Under the pieces are notes generated by a model that searched no databases, was not told the DNA's origin, and saw only the letters and a list, made by a program, of their open reading frames with translations. Of a DNA stretch of 64,000 bases, positions 49,427 through 58,321 are shown in pieces (positions within the stretch are counted from its first letter, which is position 1; each line of letters opens with the position of its first letter). The position numbers and the translations under genes were made by a program. Location: assembly GCF_003112535.1 (NCBI RefSeq), contig NZ_BEWA01000008.1:186001-250000 (forward strand), in the 5' to 3' direction. This DNA is from Streptomyces rishiriensis. GTDB taxonomy: Bacteria; Actinomycetota; Actinomycetes; Streptomycetales; Streptomycetaceae.

Positions 49427-50158
49427 TCAGCTCTTCACGTACAGGGGCTCGCCCGGAGGCGTCGTCCCGGCCGGCAGCACTGCCAGGTCGAGGCCGCGCA
49501 CCAGGCGGGCCCTCAGCGTTTCGTCGGCCGCGAGACGGCGGGCCACGGCCCGGGCCGTGTCGGCGGGCGCGGCCGCCGGGTCGAGGACGAGGGCCAGGGT
49601 GCCGTCGGCCTCCCCGGGCCCGAGGTGGGCGCTGAGGATTTCCGGTTCGGCGGCCACGGCGGCCCGTACCGCCGCGACGACCGCCGGGTCGGCGAGCGGA
49701 TCGGTGGAGGCCCGGCCCTCGGCGAGCGCCAGCAGCGCAGGCCCGGTCAGCTCGAAGGCCACCGGTCCGGCCAGGTCGAGGACGACCGTGTCGGCCTTCT
49801 CGTGCGCGGCCGCCTGCAGCGCCTGGTGCAGGGGGACGGCGACCGGGCGGGCAGCGGGATCCCAGCGGGCGAGGGAGTCGGTGGAGGTGAAGGCGGGCAG
49901 CGCGGTGCGCGAGCCCGCCTTGAGGGTGGGGACGGCCATGTCGCTGGTCTTCTCGCGGCGCAGCCCGTGCTCGTCCTCCTCGACCTCGCCCAGCACGGCC
50001 ACGACGGGGACGAGGAGCCGGGCGCCCTTCAGGGCCGCCAGCACCGGGGCCACGGCGGTGCGGTCGTCGGCCCAGGCGGCGAGCGCCGCACTCAGCCGGG
50101 GGTCGGCGGAGCCGTCGTCGTCGGAGAAGCCGGGGTCGGGAATGTTCTTGTTCGCCAC
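49427..50158 (-). CDS. SseB-family protein
   Basis: A 243-residue protein with the SseB N-terminal pattern (SAALAAWADDRTAVAPVLAA, GARLLVPVVAVLG, MAVPTLKAGSRTALPAFTST). The role of SseB-type proteins outside secretion systems is not established. A second half (AEPEILSAHLGPGEADGTLA) resembles the C-terminal SseB domain. GTG 50158 begins VANKNIPDPGFSDDDG; the frame is open far upstream but that part is low-complexity shadow. Divergent from the serine hydrolase gene. Confidence in the family is moderate. Confidence 0.75.
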   Translation of the reverse strand: MANKNIPDPGFSDDDGSADPRLSAALAAWADDRTAVAPVLAALKGARLLVPVVAVLGEVEEDEHGLRREKTSDMAVPTLKAGSRTALPAFTSTDSLARWDPAARPVAVPLHQALQAAAHEKADTVVLDLAGPVAFELTGPALLALAEGRASTDPLADPAVVAAVRAAVAAEPEILSAHLGPGEADGTLALVLDPAAAPADTARAVARRLAADETLRARLVRGLDLAVLPAGTTPPGEPLYVKS

Positions 50159-50308
50159 GGTCGTCGACCCTATCGGGGGCAGGCCCGTGGGCCGGTGCGG
50201 GGCCCGGGTCGCCGTGCCGACGCCGTTCACGCGATTCTCAGACTCCCCTGACCCCGCTCTCACGCCGGTCCCACGCCCCGCACAGCCGTCGGCCCGACCA
50301 TCACGGCC

Positions 50309-51307
50309 ATGGAGTCCCCCGGAGCACGCCGTGGCCGCCGCGCTCGTCCCTCCCGCCGCCCCCTCCTCCCCCTCGCGCTCGCCGCGGCCGCCGTGCTGGG
50401 TGCGACGGCCGGCGGCGCCGCCTATGTGAAGGCGCGGGCCGACTCCGGCGCGCGGGCCGTATCGTCGTCGTCCTCCGCGACGCCGTCGGCATCGGCATCC
50501 ACGTCGCAGTCGCAGTCGCAGTCGGAGTCGGAGGACGAGGAGGTGTCGGTGGAGAGCGAGGCGGCGCTCGGGGCGGACCGCGACGCGCAGTTGGCGGCGG
50601 CGATGAGGTCGGTGACCGTGCCGAGGGACGCGGCCGTGTCCGTGGCCGTGCTCGACCTGGCCTCCGGCGTCGGCGCCGCGTACGGCGGGGGCGTCTTCGA
50701 GACGGCGAGCATCGTCAAGGCGGACATCCTGGCCGCGCTGCTGCTGCGGGCGCAGGACGAGGGGCGTCGTCTCTCGGCGGCCGAGAAGACGTACGCCACG
50801 GCCATGATCGAGACCAGTGACAACGACGCGGCGTCGGCACTGTGGCGGACCATCGGCGAGGCCGAGGGGCTCGACGCCGCGAACGAGCGGCTCGGACTGA
50901 CGCGGACCGAGGGCGGCGAGGGCATGCTGTGGGGGCTCACCCGGACCACGGCGGCCGACCAACTCACGCTGCTGCGGCAGGTGTTCGGGGACGAGTCGGA
51001 ACTGAGCGAGGCATCGCGGACGTATCTGAGGGGGCTGATGGGGCGGATAGCCGCGGGCCAGGACTGGGGCGTCTCGGCCGCGGCCGACGGGTCCTCGTGG
51101 GCGCTGAAGAACGGCTGGCTGCCGCGCAGCACGACGGGGCTGTGGGTGGTCAACAGCATCGGCCGGGTGGGCGTCGGCGGCCGCGACTACGTGGTGGCCG
51201 TGCTGTCGAACGGCAACGCGACGCAGGCGGCGGGCATTTCGCTGGTGGAGGGCGCGGCGAAGGCGGCGGTGTCGGCCGCCGTCCCCTCCGCCGGCGCGGT
51301 CGGGTAG
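50309..51307 (+). CDS. Exported serine hydrolase of class A beta-lactamase fold
   Basis: A 332-residue exported protein. After a basic start and a hydrophobic signal-anchor (RRPLLPLALAAAAVLGATAG) comes a Ser/Gln-rich linker (STSQSQSQSESEDEEVSVES) to about residue 85, then a penicillin-interacting core. Catalytic motifs are SxxK in ASIVKADILA, SDN in METSDN-type (IETSDNDAASALW), and a KNGW in place of KTG (WALKNGWLPRST). Streptomycetes encode several such proteins, some with peptidoglycan activity and some inactive; I cannot tell which applies. It has no Shine-Dalgarno at ATG 50309. Confidence 0.8.
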   Translation: MESPGARRGRRARPSRRPLLPLALAAAAVLGATAGGAAYVKARADSGARAVSSSSSATPSASASTSQSQSQSESEDEEVSVESEAALGADRDAQLAAAMRSVTVPRDAAVSVAVLDLASGVGAAYGGGVFETASIVKADILAALLLRAQDEGRRLSAAEKTYATAMIETSDNDAASALWRTIGEAEGLDAANERLGLTRTEGGEGMLWGLTRTTAADQLTLLRQVFGDESELSEASRTYLRGLMGRIAAGQDWGVSAAADGSSWALKNGWLPRSTTGLWVVNSIGRVGVGGRDYVVAVLSNGNATQAAGISLVEGAAKAAVSAAVPSAGAVG

Positions 51308-51319
51308 CCGGCCCGGACG

Positions 51320-52648
51320 CTAGGGAGTCTCGTAGGCCTCGTAGTTCTCGTAGACCTCGTAGTTCTCGCGGGCCTCGTGTGCCTCGCGCCGGTCGCGTTC
51401 CCTGCGGCCGCGCCACAGGACGACCGACGTCAGCAGCAGCACCCCGCCTGCGCCGCCCGCGAGCAGGCCCGCCCAGCTCGACGTGCCGTCGTCCGCCTTC
51501 GCCCGGTCGGGACCGGAACCGAAGTACCGCGCGCCGTAGGCGGCGGACTGCAGGCCCTCGGGCGTGAGGGCGGCGGCCGCGCGGATCGCGGCGGCCGGGT
51601 CGATGAAGCCGTAGCCGCGGGAGTCGTCGCGGCCGCCGGCGGGGGCGTTGCGGGCCGTGTCCTCCAGCAGCTTCTTGATCTGTGCGGGGGTCAGACCGGG
51701 GTGGGCGGCCTTGACGAGCGCGACGGCTCCCGAGACGAAGGCGGAGGCGGCGCTGGTCCCCCAGCCCTGGTAGTACTTGTGGTCCGGGTCGGCGATGACG
51801 ACGTCGACGCCGGGCGCGCTGACGGTCGCGTACCAGCGGCGGGTGGAGAACGAGGCGCGCGTGCCGTACCGGTCGACGGCGGTCGCGGCGATGACGCCCG
51901 GGTAGGCGGCCGGGTAGGAGATGTGGTCCCCCTTCTCGCCGCCGTTGCCGGCCGAGGCGACGACGACCGAGCCCTTCTTCAGGGCGTACTGGACGGCCTC
52001 GTCCTCGGCGGGCTCGGGGTGGGCGGAGGCGGAGTCGTCGCCCAGGGAGAGGTTGATGACGTCGGCGCCCTGGTCGGCGGCCCAGCGGATGCCCTCGGCG
52101 AGGGCGTTGCCCCGGGTGTTGCGGGCCTTGGTGCGCTGCGGGTCGCCGTCCTCCAGGATCACGCGGACGGGAAGGATCTTCGCCTCCGGGGCGATCCCGA
52201 GCACCCCGTCGTCGTCGCCGTCGCCATGCCCGTGACCGGCGATGATGCTGGCCATCGCGGTGCCGTGGCGGGCCCAGGCGCGCTCACCGGGCTTCGCTCC
52301 GAAGCCCACCATGTCCTTGCCCGCGAGGACGTTGCCGACGAGGTCGGGGTGGTCGGCCTCGACGCCGGTGTCCAGGACGGCGACGGTGATGCCCCGGCCC
52401 CTGGTGGTCTGCCAGGCCTGCTGGGTGTGCAGGGCGTCCAGGGCCCACTGCTGGGCCCGGATGCCGTCGGCGTGGGCGACGGAGGGCGGCGCCAGGACGA
52501 CGACGACGGCGAGGAGGCAGCTCAGGAGCCCGGCCCTGCGGGGCGTGCGCGTCGTACGGGTCCCAGGGGTCGTACGGGCCCCATGGGTCGTCCGGGTCCC
52601 GGGGGTCGTCCGGGTCCCAGGGGTCGTCCGGGTCCTGCGGGTGCTCAT
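51320..52648 (-). CDS. Mycosin-like S8 serine protease (type VII secretion-associated)
   Basis: A 442-residue subtilisin-family protease, membrane-anchored outside the cell. A long basic N-terminal tail carries repeats of RTTPGT/RTTHGA before a signal segment (LLSCLLAVVVVLAPPSVAHA). The catalytic triad is Asp in VAVLDTGVEADHPDL, His in RHGTAMASIIAGHG and Ser in GWGTSAASAFVSGA. The C-terminus has a membrane helix (WAGLLAGGAGGVLLLTSVVL) and ends in tyrosine repeats (ENYEVYENYEAYETP). This is the MycP layout of ESX/type VII systems, but no other ESX gene is nearby. ATG 52648 overlaps the stop of the membrane-protein gene (ATGA) and has GGAGC upstream. Confidence 0.85.
   Translation of the reverse strand: MSTRRTRTTPGTRTTPGTRTTHGARTTPGTRTTRTPRRAGLLSCLLAVVVVLAPPSVAHADGIRAQQWALDALHTQQAWQTTRGRGITVAVLDTGVEADHPDLVGNVLAGKDMVGFGAKPGERAWARHGTAMASIIAGHGHGDGDDDGVLGIAPEAKILPVRVILEDGDPQRTKARNTRGNALAEGIRWAADQGADVINLSLGDDSASAHPEPAEDEAVQYALKKGSVVVASAGNGGEKGDHISYPAAYPGVIAATAVDRYGTRASFSTRRWYATVSAPGVDVVIADPDHKYYQGWGTSAASAFVSGAVALVKAAHPGLTPAQIKKLLEDTARNAPAGGRDDSRGYGFIDPAAAIRAAAALTPEGLQSAAYGARYFGSGPDRAKADDGTSSWAGLLAGGAGGVLLLTSVVLWRGRRERDRREAHEARENYEVYENYEAYETP
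52550..52640. repeat. About five 18-bp tandem repeats encoding the protease N-terminus
   Basis: Units close to GTCGTCCGGGTCCCAGGG repeat in the first codons of the mycosin-like gene and encode RTTPGT/RTTHGA. A coding minisatellite whose copy number could vary between strains. Confidence 0.7.
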
Positions 52649-54630
52649 GAGGGCTGCTCCGAGGGCGTGACGGCGGTCTTGCGCAGGCCGCGCTCGACGC
52701 GGTCGGCGAGGCCCTGGGCCTCGTTGCCGAGGCCGGCCTGGGCGGGGTCCGTGGTGGCGCCGGTCGCGGTGGCCCGGGGGGCGGGCTGCGGGGTGTCGAC
52801 GGTGCGGCCGTCGGCCCAGCCGGAGACGGCGTAGACGACGACGGGCGCGTCGGTGAGGACCGAGACCGTCCACGCGGCCCGCTGCCGGTCGCCGAACCCG
52901 GCGGCCGCGGTGCCCTTCGCGGCGTACGGGCGCGGCATCAGATCCGCCCGCTGGGCCAGGCCCTCCTTGGCGAAACGGGCGTCGAGCGCGCGCATGGCGG
53001 CGGCGTCCGCCTTGGTGAACAGCAGGCCGACGGTGGTCACGTAGCTCTGGGTGGCGTCGGTGTAGGTGGCGCGCAGGAGGCGCTGGCAGCCGACCGGGGC
53101 GAGCACCTTGAGCAGCAGCGGGTCGAAGGCGTCGGCGCAGCCGCCGTCCGGGGCGACGGCGATCCGCGTCCAGGTGCGGTCGGCGCCGCCGGGGCCGGCG
53201 CCCTGTCCGTCCACGGTGGGCGGGAACAGCTGGTCCACGGGCACGTTGTGCCACAGACCGCCGGCGCTCGTGTAGGCGCTGCGTTCGGCGCTCTCCCCCG
53301 AGCCGCCGAGGAGCCAGCTGCCGGTCGCCGCGCCGCCGATGAGGCCCAGTCCGAGGACGACGCAGGCGGCGGCCGCGGCGGTGCGGGCGCGTCTGCCGAG
53401 GATACGGGGCGTGTATCCCTCGGGCCGGGCGAACGTGACCACGGGCCGGGTGGCGCCGGGAGCGCCGCCGGGCGTCATGGGAGCGCTCCAGGAGAGCGCC
53501 GGATCGGGTCCGTCCGCCGTCCCCGGAGTGCCGTCGGGCCGCCGTGGGATCTCCGGCCGCTGTTCCGCGGACGGCGGCGGGGCGATGGTGAAGTCGGGTT
53601 GCCGCACGGCCGCCCCAGGACTCCAGGCGGGCGCCTCGTCCGCCGCCGGACCCGGTCGGGAGCCGCCGCGCGGTCCGGTTCCGGCGCCGTCCGTCCACGT
53701 CTCGTGCCGGACCGCCCCGGGCACGGGCACCCAGCCGCGCGGCAGGGGCGACCAGGCCCGCTCGCCCGCGCGGTCGGCGGCGGGTCCGGGGGCGGTCGCG
53801 TCGTCCGGGCCGGCGGAGCGCGTGCTCCCCGCCTCAGCGGGACGGCCGCCGCCCGCGCCGGAGCGGCCGGGAGCCGTCGGACCGGTCACGCGCGCGTCCG
53901 ACGCGGACACCGCGTCGGACGGGGGCGCGCCGAAGGGGCGACGGGGGGCGGAGGCGTCGGCGGACGGCGGGGGGTCCGTGGGGGCGGGGCGGGGGGCCGG
54001 CCTGGCGGGGCGCGGGGGCCGGCGGAAGTCGTGCGGCGGGCCGGAGCGCGGGACGTCCGGGGCGGAAGGGCGCTCCTCGGCGCGTCCGGGCGTCGCGGTG
54101 TCGTCTCGACGGGCGGCCGGGGCGGGGCGGCTCGGGGGCGGCGGGGTGTCCGGGAAGCGTGCCGACGCTGGCGGCGGGGGCGGGGTCATGGCGTCCGTGT
54201 GCTGGGCCCGCAGCCTGACGAAGCGGGGGGCGGTGCGGGAGAGGGGGCCGGCGGTGTCGGAGGCGGCCGGGGCGCCGTTGCCCGCGCGCTCCTCGGCGGC
54301 CTGCGCCTGCGCCGGGCCCGTGGACGTCCCGCGCGCGGGATCCGTCCCGGCCGCCTCGGACGTGGTCCGGCGTGCGAAGCCGCGCTCCTGCGGGCCGGGC
54401 GTCGCACGCGGAGCGGGAGCCCGCTCCGGTCGGCCGCCGGTCGCTGGGCGGGCCGGCTCGGCGGCTTCGGCGGCAGCCGGGTCCGCCGGTCGCGTCGGTT
54501 GCGCCGGGACGGCGTCCGGCGTCGGGGGCCGGGACGGGCGGGGCGGAGCCGTCGGGCGCGGGGGGACGCCGGGCTGGGGAGGCACGTCGGGTCGCGGCGG
54601 GACCGAGGCGCGGCGTGCTTCCGTGCTCAT
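52645..54630 (-). CDS. Proline-rich single-pass membrane protein, partner of mycosin-like protease
   Basis: A 661-residue protein of no recognised family. Residues 1-440 are low-complexity and very rich in Pro, Ala, Arg and Gly (cytosolic, probably unstructured). One membrane helix follows (AAAAACVVLGLGLIGGAATG), then an extracytoplasmic domain of about 190 residues with HNVPVDQLFPPTVDGQG, SYVTTVGLLFTKADAAAMRA and WTVSVLTDAPVVVYAVSGWA. Two Cys (ApGGCADAFDPLL and VGCQRLL) could pair. ATG 54630 follows GGGGGG. Its stop overlaps the protease start, so the two proteins are made together. Possible role: a protease partner or an envelope sensor; this is inference. Confidence 0.78.
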   Translation of the reverse strand: MSTEARRASVPPRPDVPPQPGVPPRPTAPPRPSRPPTPDAVPAQPTRPADPAAAEAAEPARPATGGRPERAPAPRATPGPQERGFARRTTSEAAGTDPARGTSTGPAQAQAAEERAGNGAPAASDTAGPLSRTAPRFVRLRAQHTDAMTPPPPPASARFPDTPPPPSRPAPAARRDDTATPGRAEERPSAPDVPRSGPPHDFRRPPRPARPAPRPAPTDPPPSADASAPRRPFGAPPSDAVSASDARVTGPTAPGRSGAGGGRPAEAGSTRSAGPDDATAPGPAADRAGERAWSPLPRGWVPVPGAVRHETWTDGAGTGPRGGSRPGPAADEAPAWSPGAAVRQPDFTIAPPPSAEQRPEIPRRPDGTPGTADGPDPALSWSAPMTPGGAPGATRPVVTFARPEGYTPRILGRRARTAAAAACVVLGLGLIGGAATGSWLLGGSGESAERSAYTSAGGLWHNVPVDQLFPPTVDGQGAGPGGADRTWTRIAVAPDGGCADAFDPLLLKVLAPVGCQRLLRATYTDATQSYVTTVGLLFTKADAAAMRALDARFAKEGLAQRADLMPRPYAAKGTAAAGFGDRQRAAWTVSVLTDAPVVVYAVSGWADGRTVDTPQPAPRATATGATTDPAQAGLGNEAQGLADRVERGLRKTAVTPSEQPS

Positions 54631-54911
54631 GCACCCCCCGTTTCTTCGTCCGCGGGCCGTCGTTCTGGTACGCGGGCCGTCGTTCTCGTCGCCCGGCGGC
54701 CCGGTCGGACGCGGCGGTCCGTTCCGGGCAGCCATACCCGCACGGGCGGAGCGGCATCCCGACGCGGGCGTCCGGTCGGAGCCGTCCCTGCGTGCGTGCG
54801 CGTCACTCTACGGCTTGTCGCCCGGCAAACGGGAACCCGTCCGCGCCGTCGGGGGCTTCTGCCCGGAACGTCCCCCTACCCTGCGGTAATCCTGTCTGGC
54901 AGGCTGCGTCC

Positions 54912-56114
54912 ATGACTGCGCGCGCCGCCGACCGGGCCCGTTACGACCGGGCCACCGCCCATCTCGACGCCCCCCTCGCCCTCGTGGACCTGGAGGCCTT
55001 CGACGCCAACGCCGACGACCTGGTGCGCCGGGCCGGGGGCAAGCCGATCCGCGTCGCCAGCAAGTCGGTGCGCTGCCGGACGCTGTTGGAACGCGTCCTG
55101 GCGAAGGACGGCTTCGCCGGGATCATGTCGTTCACCCTCGCCGAGTCCCTGTGGCTGGCCCGCTCGGGGTTCGAGGACGTCCTCCTCGCCTACCCGTCGG
55201 CCGACCGCGCCGGCTTCGCGGAGCTCGCCGCCGACCCCAAGCTCGCCGCGACCGTCACCGTCATGGTCGACGACGTCGCCCAGCTGGACCTGATCGACGC
55301 GGCGCGCGGCGAGGGCGCCGAAGTGATCCGCGTCTGCCTGGAGTTGGACACCTCGCTGAAGCTGCTCGGCGGCCGGCTGCGGGTCGGCGCCCTGCGTTCT
55401 CCGCTGCACTCCCCCGCCCAGGTGGCGGACGTGGCGAGGGCGGTGTCCCGGCGGCCCGGTTTCGCCCTGGTGGGGATCATGGCGTACGAGGGGCACATCG
55501 CCGGGGTGGGGGACGCCGTCGCGGGGCGGCCCCTGCGCTCCCGGGCCGTCCGGCTGATGCAGGCCGCCGCCCGGCGCGAGCTCGCCGAGCGGCGCGCCGC
55601 GGTGGTGCGCGCGGTGCGGGCCGTCGTCCCGGACCTGGAGTTCGTCAACGGCGGCGGCACCGGCAGTGTGCAGCACACGGCCGCCGAGGACGCGGTCACG
55701 GAGATCGCGGCCGGTTCGGGGCTGTACGTGCCGCGTCTGTTCGACAACTACACGTCGTTCAGCGGGCGTCCGGCCGCGCTGTTCGCCCAGCCCGTCGTGC
55801 GGCGGCCCGGGGTGGGGATCGTGACCGTCCTCGGCGGCGGGTATCCCGCCTCCGGCGCCGCCGGACCCGACCGGCTGCCCGTGCCGTATCTGCCCGAGGG
55901 GCTGCGGTACGACCCCCAGGAGGGCCCCGGCGAGGTGCAGACCCCGCTCATCGGCTCCCCCGCCGACGATCTGCTGATCGGCGACAAGGTGTGGTTCCGG
56001 CACGCGAAGGCCGGTGAGCTGTGCGAGCGGTTCGACGAACTGCACCTCGTCGAGGGGGAGTCGGTGACGGCGACCGTGCCGACCTACCGGGGCGAGGGCC
56101 GGACGTTCCTCTGA
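54912..56114 (+). CDS. Amino acid deaminase/aldolase (alanine-racemase-fold, D-threonine-aldolase-like)
   Basis: A 400-residue PLP-dependent protein of the fold-type III group. The N-terminal barrel starts APLALVDLEAFDANADDLV, with the PLP Lys in GKPIRVASKSVRCRTLLERV; GIMAYEGHIAGVG and NGGGTGSVQHTA follow. The C-terminal D-serine/threonine aldolase-like domain has LGGGYPASGAAGPDRLPVPY and DKVWFRHAKAGELCERFDEL. Relatives act on D-threonine or other D-beta-hydroxy amino acids; this substrate is unknown. ATG 54912 has no strong Shine-Dalgarno (weak CAGG). It is convergent with the SDR gene, 13 bases apart. Confidence 0.85.
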   Translation: MTARAADRARYDRATAHLDAPLALVDLEAFDANADDLVRRAGGKPIRVASKSVRCRTLLERVLAKDGFAGIMSFTLAESLWLARSGFEDVLLAYPSADRAGFAELAADPKLAATVTVMVDDVAQLDLIDAARGEGAEVIRVCLELDTSLKLLGGRLRVGALRSPLHSPAQVADVARAVSRRPGFALVGIMAYEGHIAGVGDAVAGRPLRSRAVRLMQAAARRELAERRAAVVRAVRAVVPDLEFVNGGGTGSVQHTAAEDAVTEIAAGSGLYVPRLFDNYTSFSGRPAALFAQPVVRRPGVGIVTVLGGGYPASGAAGPDRLPVPYLPEGLRYDPQEGPGEVQTPLIGSPADDLLIGDKVWFRHAKAGELCERFDELHLVEGESVTATVPTYRGEGRTFL

Positions 56115-56127
56115 CCCGGGGCGCGGC

Positions 56128-56910
56128 CTACAGCGGGGTCACGTAGGCGCCGGAGATCCCGCCGTCCACGAGGAAGTCGGTGGCGTTGACGAAGGAGGAG
56201 TCGTCGCTGGCCAGGAAGGCGACGGCGGCGGCGATCTCCTCGGCCTCGGCGAACCGGCCCACGGGGATGTGGACCAGGCGGCGGGCGGCCCGCTCGGGGT
56301 CCTTGGCGAACAGCTCCTGCAGCAGCGGGGTGTTGACCGGGCCGGGGCACAGGGCGTTCACCCGGATGCCCTCCCGCGCGAACTGCACGCCCAGCTCGCG
56401 GGACATGGCCAGGACGCCGCCCTTGGACGCCGTGTACGAGATCTGCGAGGTCGCCGCGCCCATCCTCGCCACGAACGAGGCCGTGTTGATGATCGAGCCC
56501 CGGCCCTGGCGCCGCATGTAGGGGATGGCGGCCTTGCAGCACAGGTAGACGGAGGTCAGGTTGACCTCCTGGACCCGCTTCCAGGCCTCCAGGCCGGTCT
56601 CCAGGATGGAGTCGTCGTCGGGCGGTGAGATCCCGGCGTTGTTGAACGCGATGTCGACGCTGCCGTAGGTGTCGTGAGCGGTCCTGAACAGCGCCTCGAC
56701 CTGTTCGGGGTCGGTGACGTCGACCTTCACGAAGACGCCGCCGATCTCCTCGGCGGCGGCCTTGCCGCGTGTCTCGTCGACGTCGCCGCAGACCACGTGC
56801 GCCCCCTCGGCGGCGAGCCGGCGGGCGGTGGCGAGTCCGATGCCGCTGCCGGCTCCGGTGACGACGGCGGTGCGGCCGACGAGCCGGCGGCAGACGATCT
56901 CTCTGGTCAC
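56128..56910 (-). CDS. Short-chain dehydrogenase/reductase of the gamma-glutamyl cluster
   Basis: A 260-residue classical SDR. NAD(P) binding TGAGSGIGLATARRLAAEG, NNAG region, catalytic Ser/Tyr/Lys in NTASFVARMG and ISYTASKGG, and the C-terminal DFLVDGGISGAYV. It would oxidise or reduce a small alcohol or carbonyl intermediate. GTG 56910 overlaps the aldehyde dehydrogenase stop (GTGA), so it is the last gene of glnA4-aldh-sdr. Its job in gamma-glutamyl-amine breakdown is inferred from the operon only. Confidence 0.88.
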   Translation of the reverse strand: MTREIVCRRLVGRTAVVTGAGSGIGLATARRLAAEGAHVVCGDVDETRGKAAAEEIGGVFVKVDVTDPEQVEALFRTAHDTYGSVDIAFNNAGISPPDDDSILETGLEAWKRVQEVNLTSVYLCCKAAIPYMRRQGRGSIINTASFVARMGAATSQISYTASKGGVLAMSRELGVQFAREGIRVNALCPGPVNTPLLQELFAKDPERAARRLVHIPVGRFAEAEEIAAAVAFLASDDSSFVNATDFLVDGGISGAYVTPL

Positions 56911-58310
56911 TGTGCGGGGCCCTCCGTGCTGATGAAGACGTTCTTGGTCTCGGTGAAGGCGGTCAGGGCGTCCGGACCCAGCTCACGGCCCACGCCGGAC
57001 TGCTTGTAGCCGCCGAAGGGGGTCCAGTAGCGGACGCTGGAGTGGGAGTTGACGGACAGGTTCCCGGCCCGCACGGCCTGCGAGACGCGCAGGGCGCGGC
57101 CCACGTCCCGGGTCCAGACGGAGCCGGAGAGGCCGTAGGGGGTGTCGTTGGCGAGCCGGATCGCGTCCGCCTCGTCGGTGAAGGGGAGCAGGACGGCCAC
57201 GGGGCCGAAGATCTCCTCGCGGGCGGCGGGCGAGTCGGGCGCGGCGCCGGTGAGGACGGTCGGCGGGAACCAGAAGCCAGGGCCCTCGGGCGCGCCGCCG
57301 CGCAGCGCTCGGGCGCCGTCCGGCACGAACGACCGTACGCGGTCCACCTGCTGACGGGAGATCAGCGGGCCCATCTGCGTGCCCTCGTCGGCCGGGTCGC
57401 CGACCACGACGGCGGCCAGTTCGCGCGCCAGGTGGTCGGCGACCTCGTCGTAGACCGACTCCTGGACGAGGATGCGGGTGCGGGCGCAGCAGTCCTGGCC
57501 GGAGTTGTCGAGGAACGAGAACGGGTCGACGGCCCGCTTCAGGTCGGCGTCCGCGAAGACGACGTTGGGGCTCTTGCCGCCCAGTTCGAGGGTGACCGGC
57601 TTGACCTGGCCGGCGCAGCGCTGCATCACCTCGCGGCCGGTGCGGGTGGAGCCCGTGAACACGATCTTCGCGACGCCGGGGTGGTCGACGAGCGCCCGTC
57701 CGGCGACCGCGCCGTGGCCGGGCAGCACCTGGAAGAGGTGCTCGGGCAGGCCTGCCTCCAGCGCCAGTTCGGCCAGGCGCAGGGCGGTGAGGGGGGTGGT
57801 CTCGGCGGGCTTGAGGACGACGGCGTTGCCGGCGGCGAGGGCCGGGACGGAGCCCCAGGCGGCGATCGGCATCGGGAAGTTCCAGGGGGCGATCACGCCG
57901 ACCACGCCGAGGGGTTCGTGGAAGGTGACGTTCCAGCCGCCGGGGACGGGGATCTGGCTGCCCAGGAGCCGCTCCACGCCGCCGGCGGCGTAGAGCAGCA
58001 GGTCGCGGGCGTTGCCGGCCTCCCAGCGGGCGTTGCCGAGGAGATGGCCGGCCTCGCGGACCTCCAGCAGCGCCAGTTCCTCGACGTGGGCGTCGACGGC
58101 GTCGGCGAAGCGGCGCAGCAGGCGGGCCCGGTCGGCGGGGGCGGCGGCGGCCCAGGCGGCCTGGGCGGCGCCCGCACGGGTGACCGCGCGGTCGACGTCG
58201 GCCGCGTCGGCGGCGGGGACGGTGGCGACGACCTCCTCGGTGGCCGGGTTGAGGACGGTGAGCTCGGGCGGGAGCGGCTCGGGCGGGGACGGGGCGTGCG
58301 GGTGGGACAC
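56907..58310 (-). CDS. Aldehyde dehydrogenase of the gamma-glutamyl cluster
   Basis: A 467-residue NAD(P)-dependent ALDH. Cofactor motif VVGVIAPWNFPMPIAAWGS, VFTGSTRTGREVMQRCAG, general-base Glu in VTLELGGKSPNVVFA, nucleophilic Cys in NSGQDCCARTRILVQ, and the C-terminal GNLSVNSHSSVRYWTPFGG. In the PuuC-like role it would oxidise a gamma-glutamyl-amino-aldehyde to the acid. GTG 58310 (VSHPHAPSPPEP) has AAGG upstream; GTG 58325 overlaps the glnA4 stop as GTGA and is also possible. Co-transcribed between glnA4 and the SDR. Confidence 0.92.
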   Translation of the reverse strand: MSHPHAPSPPEPLPPELTVLNPATEEVVATVPAADAADVDRAVTRAGAAQAAWAAAAPADRARLLRRFADAVDAHVEELALLEVREAGHLLGNARWEAGNARDLLLYAAGGVERLLGSQIPVPGGWNVTFHEPLGVVGVIAPWNFPMPIAAWGSVPALAAGNAVVLKPAETTPLTALRLAELALEAGLPEHLFQVLPGHGAVAGRALVDHPGVAKIVFTGSTRTGREVMQRCAGQVKPVTLELGGKSPNVVFADADLKRAVDPFSFLDNSGQDCCARTRILVQESVYDEVADHLARELAAVVVGDPADEGTQMGPLISRQQVDRVRSFVPDGARALRGGAPEGPGFWFPPTVLTGAAPDSPAAREEIFGPVAVLLPFTDEADAIRLANDTPYGLSGSVWTRDVGRALRVSQAVRAGNLSVNSHSSVRYWTPFGGYKQSGVGRELGPDALTAFTETKNVFISTEGPAQ

Positions 58311-58321
58311 GGCGGGACCTT

